A stretch of 64,000 nt of DNA from Coriobacteriia bacterium (GTDB lineage: Bacteria > Actinomycetota > Coriobacteriia > Anaerosomatales > Anaerosomataceae): NCBI GenBank assembly GCA_016938135.1, contig JAFGVD010000029.1:1-64000 (forward strand), in the 5' to 3' direction. Position numbers and translations under genes: made by a program. Position 1 is the stretch's first letter. Each line of letters opens with the position of its first letter. Below the pieces are notes generated by a model. The model was not told the DNA's origin. It saw only the letters and a list, made by a program, of their open reading frames with translations, and did not search any database. Positions 26,928 to 35,276 of this stretch are shown one piece after another.

Positions 26928-27326
26928 CTACTCCAGGTTGTCCAGTGTCTCGCGAAGGGCAGATTCGGAAACCAACCCCACCATGCGATTGACCTCTTCA
27001 CCGGAGGAGTCTACGAACACGAATGTCGGTACGAACTGTAGCCCGAACTGGTTGGCAAGCGCCATTCCTTCTTCGCTGGTTTCAACGTCGTATATCTTGA
27101 ACACGATGCGGTCATCGTAGTCGCCCTTGAGCCCGTTCACGACGGGAGCCATCTCACGGCATGAGGGTCAACCCTGTGTGAAGAACTCATAGAAGACCGG
27201 TCGCCCTTCGGTGGGGACGCCCTCACCGATCGTCTCCAGCACCGCATCGCCGGTGCTTCCTCCGCATCCGGCCAGTGCACCAAAGACGAGAATGCTTGTC
27301 AGCGCCAAACCGAGCAGTCGTTTCAT
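26928..27326 (-). CDS. Thioredoxin-like lipoprotein with predicted selenocysteine (in-frame UGA)
   Basis: Read through the TGA at 27168-27170, this gene encodes 132 residues. A lipoprotein signal peptide ends in LAGC (Cys21), then comes a spacer and a thioredoxin-fold domain beginning PVFYEFFTQG-U-PSCREMAPVV. The UGA falls exactly on the first residue of the CXXC redox motif (UPSC, Sec53). It is followed by the rest of the fold, including IVFKIYDVE and the cis-proline loop LQFVPTFVF. Without readthrough the N-terminal part ends just before its active site and the downstream 74-residue frame has no signal peptide or ribosome-binding site. GAGAGGA lies seven bases before ATG 27326. A possible SECIS hairpin follows the UGA. 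It would act as a membrane-tethered extracellular thiol/selenol oxidoreductase. The sel genes are not in the window. Confidence 0.85.
27124..27167 (-). promoter_or_regulatory. Candidate bacterial SECIS element
   Basis: In the 44 bases after the UGA on the minus strand, CCCT (first four) pairs with AGGG (last four), GAG with CTC, and CCCGT with ACGGG. The apical loop CGTGA is 27-31 bases after the UGA and contains the G-U expected in bacterial SelB-binding loops. The drawing is by hand; no energy was calculated. Confidence 0.6.
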
Positions 27327-27469
27327 GGGTGAGTCCTCTCGCAGTTTCGGGTCGTTATCTTCTTTCCCGATGAGCGTGGCGCCGAACACCGCATCGAACG
27401 ACCAGCGCGTCGTTGCGGTAGACTTTGCCGTGTGAGGCAACGCTTGTCGCGGACACAGAGTAGGCGCAT

Positions 27470-29074
27470 ATGAGGATAGCATTGGCGCAGGTGAACCCCA
27501 TCGTCGGGGACATAGATGGCAACATGGCGCTGATACGCGAGATGTGTGAACGTGCCCGCAACCAGGGGGCTGACGTGGTGGTGCTTCCGGAGCTGGTGCT
27601 GACTGGTTATCCGCCGGAGGACTTGCTTGCAAAGCCGCATTTCGTGAGCAGGAACCTCGAGGCGCTCCAAGAGGTCGCCCACGGCTGTGAGATCCCCACG
27701 CTCCTCGGGTTCGTCGATCGCGATGAGGATGGACGCCTGTATAACGCCGCCGCGCTTATCGGGGAAGGTCGCGTGAAGCACGTCTATCACAAAAGGAACC
27801 TCCCCAACTACGGGGTCTTCGATGAACGACGCTACTTCGAGCAGGGTGCAGTCGATGGGCTGGTGGCTCTGGGTGATGCGGACGCGGCACTGACGGTCTG
27901 CGAGGACATCTGGATTCCTGAGACCGTGTCGCGTCTCGCTGGCGATGGCGTGAGGCTCGTGCTCAATATCTCCGCCTCGCCCTTCCACGCAGGCAAAGGT
28001 ATCTCCCGGGAGGAGATGCTGCGATCCAGGGCGCGCGACAACGGCGTGTGGATCGCGTACTGCAATATCGTCGGCGGCCAAGACGAGCTCGTCTTCGATG
28101 GCCGCTCTGTGGTCATCTCCCCGGATGGCACGGTCGTGGGGCGTGCATCGTCATTCTGTGAGGACCTCCTTGTCGTACAGGTCGACCCCGGGCGCGAGTC
28201 CGCGCCCGAGCAGCGCGTTGAGCCGATGGGCGGGGCCGAGGAGGAGGTCTACACCGCCCTGACCCTTGGCCTGCGGGACTACATCAACAAGAACGGGTTC
28301 ACAGACGTCGTGATTGGACTATCCGGCGGCATAGACTCCGCTCTTACCGCGGCTGTCGCGGCTGATTCCCTTGGGCCGCAACACGTGCACGGCGTTTTGA
28401 TGCCTTCACGTTATTCATCGGAAGGCAGCGTAAACGACTCGCGCGAATTGGCCGACATGCTTGGGATAGCCACTTTGGAGCTTCCCATAGAAGATCCGTT
28501 CACTTCGATGCTAGGTACGCTGGAGTCGGCGTTCGCCGGTAGACCTACGGATGTGACCGAGGAGAACTTGCAGGCGCGGGTCCGTGGGACGCTTCTCATG
28601 GCGCTATCCAACAAGTTCGGCTGGTTGGTGCTGGCCACGGGGAACAAGAGCGAGCTTTCGGTGGGGTATTCCACGTTGTACGGGGACATGGTGGGCGGTT
28701 TCGCGCCGCTTAAAGACGTGTTCAAGACGCGCGTCTACGCCCTTGCTCACTGGCGCAATCTGCAGGGCCCCGTGATTCCCGAAGCCTCTATCGCCAAGCC
28801 GCCATCGGCCGAGCTGCGCCCCGATCAGGTGGATCAGGACAGCCTGCCGCCGTATGACGTGCTCGACGCCGTGCTCACGTCGTATGTGGAGCTTGACAGG
28901 GGTGTCGCGCAGATCGTCTCTGACGGTCATGATCCGGCCCTTGTCTCTCGAGTGATCCGGATGGTGGATGCGTCGGAGTACAAGCGTCGCCAGGGGCCGC
29001 TCGGCATCAAGATATCCCCAAAGGCGTTCGGCAAAGACAGGCGTGTTCCCATCACCAATCGTTTTGGTGGCTGA
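27470..29074 (+). CDS. nadE: Glutamine-dependent NAD+ synthetase
   Basis: Makes NAD+ from deamido-NAD, with a nitrilase-type glutaminase domain feeding ammonia to the synthetase. In 534 residues, the N-terminal half has the catalytic triad Glu in VVLPELVLTGYPPEDLL, Lys in HKRNLPNYGVFDE and Cys in TVCEDIWIPE. The C-terminal half has the PP-loop VVIGLSGGIDSALTAAVAAD and the ATGNKSEL motif. ATG 27470 has only a weak ribosome-binding site (GAGTAGG). It is divergent from the selenoprotein gene with 143 bases between, where TAGACT (27419-27424) is a possible -10 but no good -35 is visible. The acetyltransferase gene follows at once. Confidence 0.96.
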   Translation: MRIALAQVNPIVGDIDGNMALIREMCERARNQGADVVVLPELVLTGYPPEDLLAKPHFVSRNLEALQEVAHGCEIPTLLGFVDRDEDGRLYNAAALIGEGRVKHVYHKRNLPNYGVFDERRYFEQGAVDGLVALGDADAALTVCEDIWIPETVSRLAGDGVRLVLNISASPFHAGKGISREEMLRSRARDNGVWIAYCNIVGGQDELVFDGRSVVISPDGTVVGRASSFCEDLLVVQVDPGRESAPEQRVEPMGGAEEEVYTALTLGLRDYINKNGFTDVVIGLSGGIDSALTAAVAADSLGPQHVHGVLMPSRYSSEGSVNDSRELADMLGIATLELPIEDPFTSMLGTLESAFAGRPTDVTEENLQARVRGTLLMALSNKFGWLVLATGNKSELSVGYSTLYGDMVGGFAPLKDVFKTRVYALAHWRNLQGPVIPEASIAKPPSAELRPDQVDQDSLPPYDVLDAVLTSYVELDRGVAQIVSDGHDPALVSRVIRMVDASEYKRRQGPLGIKISPKAFGKDRRVPITNRFGG

Positions 29075-29075
29075 G

Positions 29076-29531
29076 GTGGCCGAAGTCGTCTTGGAGTGGA
29101 TCGCTGCAGATGATCCTCGGATGGCCGAGGTGGATGACCTCCGGCATGTCACGTTGTTCGAACCGTTCGGCGTTCCCCGTGCGGATTCGTGGAACGACGG
29201 TGTGGGCGGAGCGCTGCATCTTACCGCGTTCCGGGGCGGACGGGCTGTCGGCTACGCCTGTCTGATCGTGGATGAGCGGTGCGGCACCGTCAGGCAGGTC
29301 TGCGTCGCCTCGGAGCTGCACGGGACGGGTGTGGGTCGGGCGCTGATGACCGAGGTCGTGGAACAGGCGCGTCGCCTTGCCCTGGACTCCCTTGTGCTCA
29401 ACGCACGCGTGACCGCCGAGGACTTCTATCTGCGCCTGGGTTGGGCCACCACCAGTGGCCGGTTCCCCTTCGGGCGAACGGGCATGCAGCACGTGCGCAT
29501 GGAGTTCCCGCTGCACCCATCCGGACTGTGA
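29076..29531 (+). CDS. GNAT-family N-acetyltransferase
   Basis: The 151-residue protein has the GNAT fold. The acetyl-CoA pyrophosphate loop is in VCVASELHGTGVGRALM (Q/RXXGXG/A type) and the last helix-strand unit is in LVLNARVTAEDFYLRLGWATT. It is of the ElaA-like/YitI-like small class and the substrate is unknown. The start is uncertain: GTG 29076 is preceded by GGTGG at 29066-29070 and lies one base after the nadE stop, and GTG 29067 overlaps nadE. The long upstream open frame to 28968 lies inside nadE and was ignored. Translation is probably coupled to nadE. Confidence 0.82.
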   Translation: MAEVVLEWIAADDPRMAEVDDLRHVTLFEPFGVPRADSWNDGVGGALHLTAFRGGRAVGYACLIVDERCGTVRQVCVASELHGTGVGRALMTEVVEQARRLALDSLVLNARVTAEDFYLRLGWATTSGRFPFGRTGMQHVRMEFPLHPSGL

Positions 29532-29549
29532 TGGGGCGCACCAGGCCGT

Positions 29550-29578
29550 TTGAGTATGCGTGTTAGGCTGCCGATACA
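29550..29578 (+). promoter_or_regulatory. Possible promoter of the secreted metalloprotease gene
   Basis: TTGAGT (29550-29555) and GATACA (29573-29578) are 17 bases apart, 55 bases before the GTG start. It is moderately like the sigma-A consensus, and nothing else in this gap looks regulatory. Confidence 0.35.
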
Positions 29579-29633
29579 CCCTGTGAAGGCCACCGGGTCT
29601 ATCAAGTGACCTCCCGGCAGGAAGAGAGATCGC

Positions 29634-32210
29634 GTGCCTAATCGCATCCGCCTTGTTGTGACAGCGTTCGTGCTGGTCGTGTTCATGGCACTCCCGCTTA
29701 CCGCTCAGGCATCCGTCTTGCCCCTGTCTGTGGAGCAGATGACGGAGTTGGCTGACACCATCGTCGAGGTCAGGGTTGCGGGGTCGGGCTCACGCTGGAC
29801 CCATGACCCCATGACGCGCGAGCGGCAGACCATCCTGACAGATGTCCGCTTGAACGTGACGCGGACACTGAAAGGCGACCTCCCTACGGAGTACATCCTC
29901 TCGCACTCCGGCGGCAGCGTGGGTTCGACCACGCTCATGGTCAGTGATACCCCCGTGTTCAAGCCGGGCCAACGCAGCATCCTGTTTCTGGACGAGAACG
30001 GTGTGATCGGTGGCTTCCAGGGCAAGCTCGACATCGTGGACGGCGAGATAGTGACGCTTGGAAGACCACTCGCACAGATCGAGGCGCTGATCTTGAGCGG
30101 GTCATCCGGCGAGGAGCTTCGCGATGATGCCGTCCTCATGACCGAAGAGAACTCCGCGGTGAATGTGGCCGCTTCGGCCATCATCAGCGCGATATCGCCA
30201 TCCTTCGCCAACGCCGGGATAGGCGAGCAGATCACCATCACCGGCAGCGGCTTCGGCTCATCGCAGGGGACTGGGTCGGTGACCTTTCTGAGGGGCGATA
30301 GTCAGTCCGGTGACCGCGTAGCCGGTTCAGTGGTCTTCTGGTCGGACACGCGCGTGGTCGTGGTGGTCCCGCGCCTTGCCGAGAGCGGCCCTGTGGTCAT
30401 CTCGACCGGCGCGGGCGTGGTGAGCAACGGTTACGTGTACACAATCGGGTTCAGTGCCAGCGGCTACAAGTGGAACTCCTCGGCTATCACGTATCGCATC
30501 AATGCGAACACTGCGGACACATCGGGGGAGAGTGCGGCCATTCAACGTGCGTTCGCCACGTGGAGCGACTGCGGGGCTGATTTCGCCATGCTCTACGGTG
30601 GCGTCTGCTCTGCAACGACCTATCCGATCTCCGCTATGGACGGCTACAACGATATCTACTTCTCCTCGTCATCCGGGTTTCCCACCGGGGTGTTGGCGAT
30701 GAACTACTACTGGTACTCCGGAACATCGACCATGGTGGAGTCCGACATCATCTTCAACGACGGCTATCTGTGGGCCGACGGTGCCGTCACGGGCAGGATC
30801 GACGTCCAGACCGTGGCGCTCCATGAGCTGGGTCATACCGTCGGGCTTGATGACCAGTACGGGGATATGGACGAGGTGATGGGTGCGGGGTTGATGGGTT
30901 CTACCCGGCGTACGCTGAGCAGCTACGACATCGCGGGAGCCAAGTACGTGCACGGAGAGGTCTCGGCGGTTGACACTGTTGCGCCGGGAGCTCCCTCGGT
31001 GACGTCGAGTACCCATCCTTCTCAGACCATCTGGTATGCGTCCAAGGACCTGGAGCTGGCTTTCTCGGCAAGCGACCCTAGTGGTATCGCCGGCTACTCC
31101 TACGTGTTCGACGCGGCAAGCACGACGGTGCCGGACATGACCATGGAGAGCGTTGACGGTGCCGCATCATACAGTGACATCGAGGACGGGGAGTGGTACT
31201 TCCATGTCCGTGCGGTGGATGGTGCGGGAAACTGGGGTACTACGACCCACTTCCGCGTGAGGGTCGATACCTCTGACCCGCTCGAGGTCATTGAAGTGCA
31301 GGGAGATTCGCGCTACGAGACCGCGGTGGAGACATCCAAGGTCGCGTTCCCCTCCGGTGCATCCACTGTGGTCATAGCGACCGGCCGGGACTGGCCTGAC
31401 GCCTTGGGTGGAGCGGCGCTGGCGGGAGCTGTGAGCGGCCCCATACTGCTATCGGAGAGCAGTGCGTTGCCCATAGTGGTCAGAAAGGAGATCACGCGCC
31501 TGGGCGCGACCCATGCGATCATCCTTGGCGGTACGAGTGCTCTAAGCACGGGGGTTGAGCGTGACTTGACCGCCGCGGGCCTTACGTTCGAGCGTCTGGG
31601 TGGGAGGAACCGCTACCTGACCGCCTCGCTTATAGCCCATGCGACGATCGAGCGCCTGGATGACTACGATGGAACCGCGTTCGTCTCTACGGGTCGGGAC
31701 TTCCCTGACGCCCTTGCTGCGTCCCCTATGGCCGCAGCCAAGGGGTGGCCGGTGTTTCTGGCCGATCCGGCTGGCAGCTCCAGTGCACTTGTCTCCCTCT
31801 TGCAGGCCGAAGGTGTCACTGACGTGCTCGTGCTAGGCGGAGAAGCCGTCGTCAGCAGGACCTACTTCAATGCTCTTGATTCCGGACTGGCCGGTGCCAC
31901 CCGGCTCTATGGAACCAACCGGTACGAGACGTGCGCCGCCGTTGCCAGATATGCGGTCCAAGAGGCCGGCATGTCCTATGACCGTTTGGCGCTGAGCGTG
32001 GGGACTCAGTTTCCCGACGCGCTCGCGGGAGGAGCGCTTTGCTCGCAGAACGGGAGCGTGATGTTGCTCACGGACTCAAGCCGCCTGGCTTCTCCCATAG
32101 CGACTCTGCTCACCGAGAACGGCGATGATATCCAGTGCGTGCACTTCCTTGGCGGGCTTTCTGCCATCAGCGCGGACGTGCGCGAAACCGTGACCGACAT
32201 CCTGGAGTGA
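29634..32210 (+). CDS. Secreted metalloprotease-like protein with IPT/TIG domain and three CWB2 repeats
   Basis: An 858-residue exported protein. A Sec signal peptide (residues 1-27, ending TAQAS) is followed by a domain of about 150 residues and an IPT/TIG immunoglobulin-like domain (about 185-275, PSFANAGIGEQITITGSGFG). A metzincin-type catalytic domain comes next (about 280-440), with ALHELGHTVGLDDQ as the zinc motif and LMGSTRRTLSSYD as the Met-turn. The third ligand position of HEXXHXXGXXH is aspartate, as in snapalysin. An Ig-like region then leads to three cell-wall-binding type 2 repeats (about 545-858), each with RYETA/RYLTA and TGRDWPDAL-like motifs. It is therefore probably anchored non-covalently to wall polymer. 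The start is GTG 29634 with GGAAGAGAG upstream. It stands alone between nadE/GNAT and the aldolase. Confidence 0.88.
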   Translation: MPNRIRLVVTAFVLVVFMALPLTAQASVLPLSVEQMTELADTIVEVRVAGSGSRWTHDPMTRERQTILTDVRLNVTRTLKGDLPTEYILSHSGGSVGSTTLMVSDTPVFKPGQRSILFLDENGVIGGFQGKLDIVDGEIVTLGRPLAQIEALILSGSSGEELRDDAVLMTEENSAVNVAASAIISAISPSFANAGIGEQITITGSGFGSSQGTGSVTFLRGDSQSGDRVAGSVVFWSDTRVVVVVPRLAESGPVVISTGAGVVSNGYVYTIGFSASGYKWNSSAITYRINANTADTSGESAAIQRAFATWSDCGADFAMLYGGVCSATTYPISAMDGYNDIYFSSSSGFPTGVLAMNYYWYSGTSTMVESDIIFNDGYLWADGAVTGRIDVQTVALHELGHTVGLDDQYGDMDEVMGAGLMGSTRRTLSSYDIAGAKYVHGEVSAVDTVAPGAPSVTSSTHPSQTIWYASKDLELAFSASDPSGIAGYSYVFDAASTTVPDMTMESVDGAASYSDIEDGEWYFHVRAVDGAGNWGTTTHFRVRVDTSDPLEVIEVQGDSRYETAVETSKVAFPSGASTVVIATGRDWPDALGGAALAGAVSGPILLSESSALPIVVRKEITRLGATHAIILGGTSALSTGVERDLTAAGLTFERLGGRNRYLTASLIAHATIERLDDYDGTAFVSTGRDFPDALAASPMAAAKGWPVFLADPAGSSSALVSLLQAEGVTDVLVLGGEAVVSRTYFNALDSGLAGATRLYGTNRYETCAAVARYAVQEAGMSYDRLALSVGTQFPDALAGGALCSQNGSVMLLTDSSRLASPIATLLTENGDDIQCVHFLGGLSAISADVRETVTDILE

Positions 32211-32327
32211 CCTGTTGCCGCAGCTGCGGTCTTGGTTGAGTGACTCATGGCCCACCGATAGTGGCGCACGGACCGTACTTGGCATAACCTAGTCGGTGCG
32301 AACATCGCGTCCAACTGAGGAGGGACC

Positions 32328-33287
32328 ATGCCGAGCATTACCCGTGAACAGGTCCGAGTTCCGGCCGACGTGCCCGCCGGGGCTCGCGAGGCCTATATCG
32401 ACAACTACATGGCGGCGACACGCGGCACGGGCAGGTTGATGCTCTTCGCCTGCGACCAGAAGATCGAGCACCTCAACGACGACTTCTTCGGCGAGGGGAT
32501 CTCTCCCGAGGACAACGAGCCCGAGCATCTCTTCCGCATCGGTTCGCAGGGTGTCTGTGGTGTGCTGGCGGGGCAGCGGGGGCTGCTTGCGCAGTATGCT
32601 CTGGACTATCCCCAGATCAACTACCTCGTGAAGATGAACTCCAAGACCCACCTGGTGAAGACCTCGGCAAGCGATCCCGCCAAGCATCAGGACGATCCGT
32701 ACAGTCCGCAGCTCTATGACATCCAGACCGTCTTGGACATGCGGGAGAACGGCGTCAATGCCGTGGGTATCGGCTACACGATCTACCTGGGCAGTGAGTA
32801 TGAGTCGCAGATGTTCATGGAGGCCGGGCAGCTCATCGCTGACGCGCACTCTGTGGGCTTGATCGTTGTGCTGTGGATCTACCCTCGCGGCAAGGCCGTC
32901 AAAGACGAGAAGGATGCGCACCTCATCGCCGGTGCCGCCGGCACCGCGTTGTGCCTGGGCGCCGACTTCGTGAAGGTCAATCCTCCCAAGGGTGATGACG
33001 TTCAGTCTTCCGCGCAGAAGCTCATCGAGGCATCGAAGGCCTCAGGTCGAACGGGGCTTGTGTGTGCGGGAGGTTCGACCGTGGCAGCCGACCAGTTCCT
33101 GACACAGCTGTGGGAACAGATCCACATCGGTGGCGCCAAGGGCAATGCAACGGGTCGCAACATCCATCAGCGTTCACTGGATGAAGCGGTCCGCCTCACG
33201 AAGGCCATCTCGGCCATCACGCTTGCGGACTGGAGCGTCGAGGATGCTCTTGCCGTGTTCAATGGCGATAAGGATTTCGTGCTCTAG
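32328..33287 (+). CDS. Class I fructose-bisphosphate aldolase-like protein (archaeal/DhnA type)
   Basis: The 319-residue barrel belongs to the DeoC/LacD/FbaB superfamily. MLFACDQKIEHLND matches the N-terminal DQGIEHG-type motif, and the Schiff-base lysine is in CLGADFVKVNPPKG. The phosphate loops are VCAGGSTVAADQFL and GGAKGNATGRNIHQR. The likely reaction is reversible cleavage of fructose 1,6-bisphosphate. Accessory roles known for this family, such as aromatic precursor synthesis in archaea, cannot be excluded. GAGGAGGGA stands just before ATG 32328. Being close to pfkA (2 kb downstream) fits glycolysis, but a terminator-like hairpin and a new promoter separate it from accD. Confidence 0.85.
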   Translation: MPSITREQVRVPADVPAGAREAYIDNYMAATRGTGRLMLFACDQKIEHLNDDFFGEGISPEDNEPEHLFRIGSQGVCGVLAGQRGLLAQYALDYPQINYLVKMNSKTHLVKTSASDPAKHQDDPYSPQLYDIQTVLDMRENGVNAVGIGYTIYLGSEYESQMFMEAGQLIADAHSVGLIVVLWIYPRGKAVKDEKDAHLIAGAAGTALCLGADFVKVNPPKGDDVQSSAQKLIEASKASGRTGLVCAGGSTVAADQFLTQLWEQIHIGGAKGNATGRNIHQRSLDEAVRLTKAISAITLADWSVEDALAVFNGDKDFVL

Positions 33288-33312
33288 GCACTGTGACACT
33301 ACCGTTCAACCG

Positions 33313-33349
33313 ACGCGGCATCGCTCTTGTGGCGGTGCCGCGTTATTCT
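33313..33349 (+). terminator. Probable terminator after the aldolase gene
   Basis: ACGCGGCA (33313-33320) and TGCCGCGT (33336-33343) form an eight-pair stem with a 15-base loop. It is followed by a short T/A-rich stretch rather than a full T-run. It overlaps the accD promoter. Confidence 0.5.
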
Positions 33350-33354
33350 ATACA
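33327..33354 (+). promoter_or_regulatory. Probable promoter of accD-accA-pfkA
   Basis: TTGTGG (33327-33332) and TATACA (33349-33354) are spaced 16 bases apart, giving a start near 33361 and a 26-base leader that holds GGGAG before ATG 33387. Confidence 0.55.
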
Positions 33355-33386
33355 CCTGACAATGCACGCCAAGACATGGGAGTCCC

Positions 33387-34310
33387 ATGCCGATCTCTGA
33401 CTGGTTCAAAGCACGCGAGGTTCGCAAGTACACGTCGACCTCGGCGGATATGCCGGGTGAGCTGCCCGACGGCGTCTGGGTGAAGTGCCCCTCGTGTAAG
33501 CACACCCTCTACCAGGGAGACCTGGATCGCGCGGGCGACGTGTGCCTGCACTGTGGGCATCACTTCGATATCGATGCGCCCAGGCGTATCGCCATGCTTG
33601 CGGACGAAGGCACGTTTCAGGAGACCGAGGCGGGTCTCACATCCGTCGACCCTCTGCGTTTCAAGGCCGCTAAGCCCTACACCGGTTCGCTTGAGAAGGC
33701 ACGGGCGCTTTCCGGGCTTCCGGAGGCCATCGTGACGGGTCGTGCCCTCGTGGGAGGTCATCCCGTGATGCTCGGCGTGATGGACTTCCGCTTCATTGCC
33801 GCATCGATGGGTTCGGCTGTAGGCGAGAAGATCGCTCGCGCGTTCCGTCTTGCGGGCCAGGAGCAGCGCGCCGTCATCATGGTGACCCGTTCGGGCGGCG
33901 CGCGCATGCAAGAGGGCATGCTCTCGTTGATGCAGATGGCGAAGACCGCTGCCGAGACTGAGCGTTTTGCCCGTCAGGGCCTGCCCTATATCTCGGTCCT
34001 GGCCAATCCCACCATGGGTGGCGTCACCGCCAGTTTCGCGGTCCTTGCAGATGTCATCTACGCCGAGCCAGGCGCGCTTATCGGTTTCGCGGGTCAGCGC
34101 ATCATCGAGCAGACGATCCGGCAGAGCCTGCCGAAGAACTTCCGGACGGCTGAGTACTTCGAGGAGTACGGCATGATCGACGCCGTCGTCCCCCGGGGTG
34201 AGCTCCATTCCACCATCGCGCTCACGCTTGACTACCTTGCAGGCCCAGGTGTCCCCAACGCTTCTGAGGGTGCGGCATGTCCTACGGGTCTTGATGGAGG
34301 TGAGCTCTGA
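33387..34310 (+). CDS. accD: Acetyl-CoA carboxylase carboxyltransferase beta subunit
   Basis: With AccA it forms the carboxyltransferase that makes malonyl-CoA for fatty acid synthesis. The 307-residue protein has the N-terminal zinc ribbon (VKCPSCKHTLYQGD, then VCLHCGHHF, four cysteines) and the crotonase-fold core with GSAVGEKIARAFRLA, VTRSGGARMQEGM and GGVTASFAVLADV. The stop shares its last base with the accA start (TGATG), so the two subunits are coupled 1:1. The biotin carboxylase and carrier genes are not in the window. Confidence 0.97.
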   Translation: MPISDWFKAREVRKYTSTSADMPGELPDGVWVKCPSCKHTLYQGDLDRAGDVCLHCGHHFDIDAPRRIAMLADEGTFQETEAGLTSVDPLRFKAAKPYTGSLEKARALSGLPEAIVTGRALVGGHPVMLGVMDFRFIAASMGSAVGEKIARAFRLAGQEQRAVIMVTRSGGARMQEGMLSLMQMAKTAAETERFARQGLPYISVLANPTMGGVTASFAVLADVIYAEPGALIGFAGQRIIEQTIRQSLPKNFRTAEYFEEYGMIDAVVPRGELHSTIALTLDYLAGPGVPNASEGAACPTGLDGGEL

Positions 34311-35272
34311 TGGCGCGCTTCGTCATGGAGTTCGAACGCCCGCTTGCGGAGCTTGAGGAGAAACTCGCTGAGCTCAAGCGACTCGATATCGCCGCGACCA
34401 TCCAGCTTTCCGATGAGATCGCCGGGCTTGAGCGCGAGATCGACAAGCTTAGAGACACGCTCTACGCGGCCCTCTCGCCGTGGGAGAAGGTCCAGGTCTC
34501 GCGTCACCCCGAGCGCCCCAAGACCCAAGACTACGTCGAGATGCTGTTTGACGACGTCATCGAGTTGCACGGTGACCGCACGTTCGGCGATGACGAGGCC
34601 ATCATGATCGCCCTGGCGACACTGGACGGGCGTCGATGCATGGTCATCGGGCACAGAAAAGGCAAGAACACCAAGGAGAATATCAAGCGCAACTTCGGCA
34701 GTCCTCATCCCGAGGGCTTCCGCAAGGCGCGCCGTGCGATGAAGATGGCCGAGAAGTTCAATCTGCCCGTGGTCAGTCTGATCGACACGCAGGGCGCGTT
34801 TCCCGGCCTGGAGGCCGAGCAGCGGGGTCAGGCGTGGGTCATCGCTGAGAACCTGGCCACACTCGCTTCGCTGCGTACCCCTGTGGTCGCAGTGGGCATC
34901 GGTGAGGGCGGAAGCGGCGGCGCGCTCGCCATCGGCTTCGGCGACCGCCTGATCATGCTTGAGAACGCGTACTACTCGGTCATCACGCCCGAGGCGTGTG
35001 CCTCCATCATCTTCAAGGACGCCACACGAGCGCCCGAGGCGGCCCCGTGCCTTGCGATGACCGCTGACGACCTGATGCGTCTGGGTATCGCCGATGAGAT
35101 CGTGCGAGAGCCTCTGGGTGGGGCACACCGCGACCCCGCGATAGTCTACGCGTCGGTCGCGCGGGCCATCACTTCGGCGCTCGATGAGCTGTGCGGGAAG
35201 GATATCGACGACGTATTAGCGAAGCGCTATGACAGGCTCGCGATGACGGGCGTCTTCTCAGAGGGGGAGTAA
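34310..35272 (+). CDS. accA: Acetyl-CoA carboxylase carboxyltransferase alpha subunit
   Basis: Partner of AccD. The 320-residue protein starts with the typical coiled-coil helix (FERPLAELEEKLAELKRLD and LEREIDKLRDTL). The ARHPERPKT-like block VSRHPERPKTQDYVE follows, then the oxyanion and substrate region TQGAFPGLEAEQRGQA and GEGGSGGALAIGFGD, with VITPEACASIIFKD near the C terminus. Length and motifs are standard. It sits between accD (one-base overlap) and pfkA (four-base gap), indicating one transcript for fatty-acid initiation and glycolysis genes, an arrangement also known in Gram-positive bacteria. Confidence 0.97.
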   Translation: MARFVMEFERPLAELEEKLAELKRLDIAATIQLSDEIAGLEREIDKLRDTLYAALSPWEKVQVSRHPERPKTQDYVEMLFDDVIELHGDRTFGDDEAIMIALATLDGRRCMVIGHRKGKNTKENIKRNFGSPHPEGFRKARRAMKMAEKFNLPVVSLIDTQGAFPGLEAEQRGQAWVIAENLATLASLRTPVVAVGIGEGGSGGALAIGFGDRLIMLENAYYSVITPEACASIIFKDATRAPEAAPCLAMTADDLMRLGIADEIVREPLGGAHRDPAIVYASVARAITSALDELCGKDIDDVLAKRYDRLAMTGVFSEGE

Positions 35273-35276
35273 TCGT

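Noticed and set aside
26928-27170. Frameshift or nonsense pseudogene explanation for the thioredoxin-like gene
   Set aside because: The frame is unbroken on both sides of the TGA, the signal peptide and fold are intact, and the stop sits exactly at the redox cysteine position, which random decay would not favour.
27168-27632. A separate gene ending at TGA 27168
   Set aside because: The 154-codon version includes sequence overlapping nadE and its natural start is ATG 27326; its end coincides with the UGA inside a thioredoxin motif, so it is the first part of the selenoprotein.
32217-32228. CCGCAGCTGCGG after the metalloprotease gene as a terminator
   Set aside because: Four pairs with a tetraloop and only a broken T-stretch after it; too weak to call.
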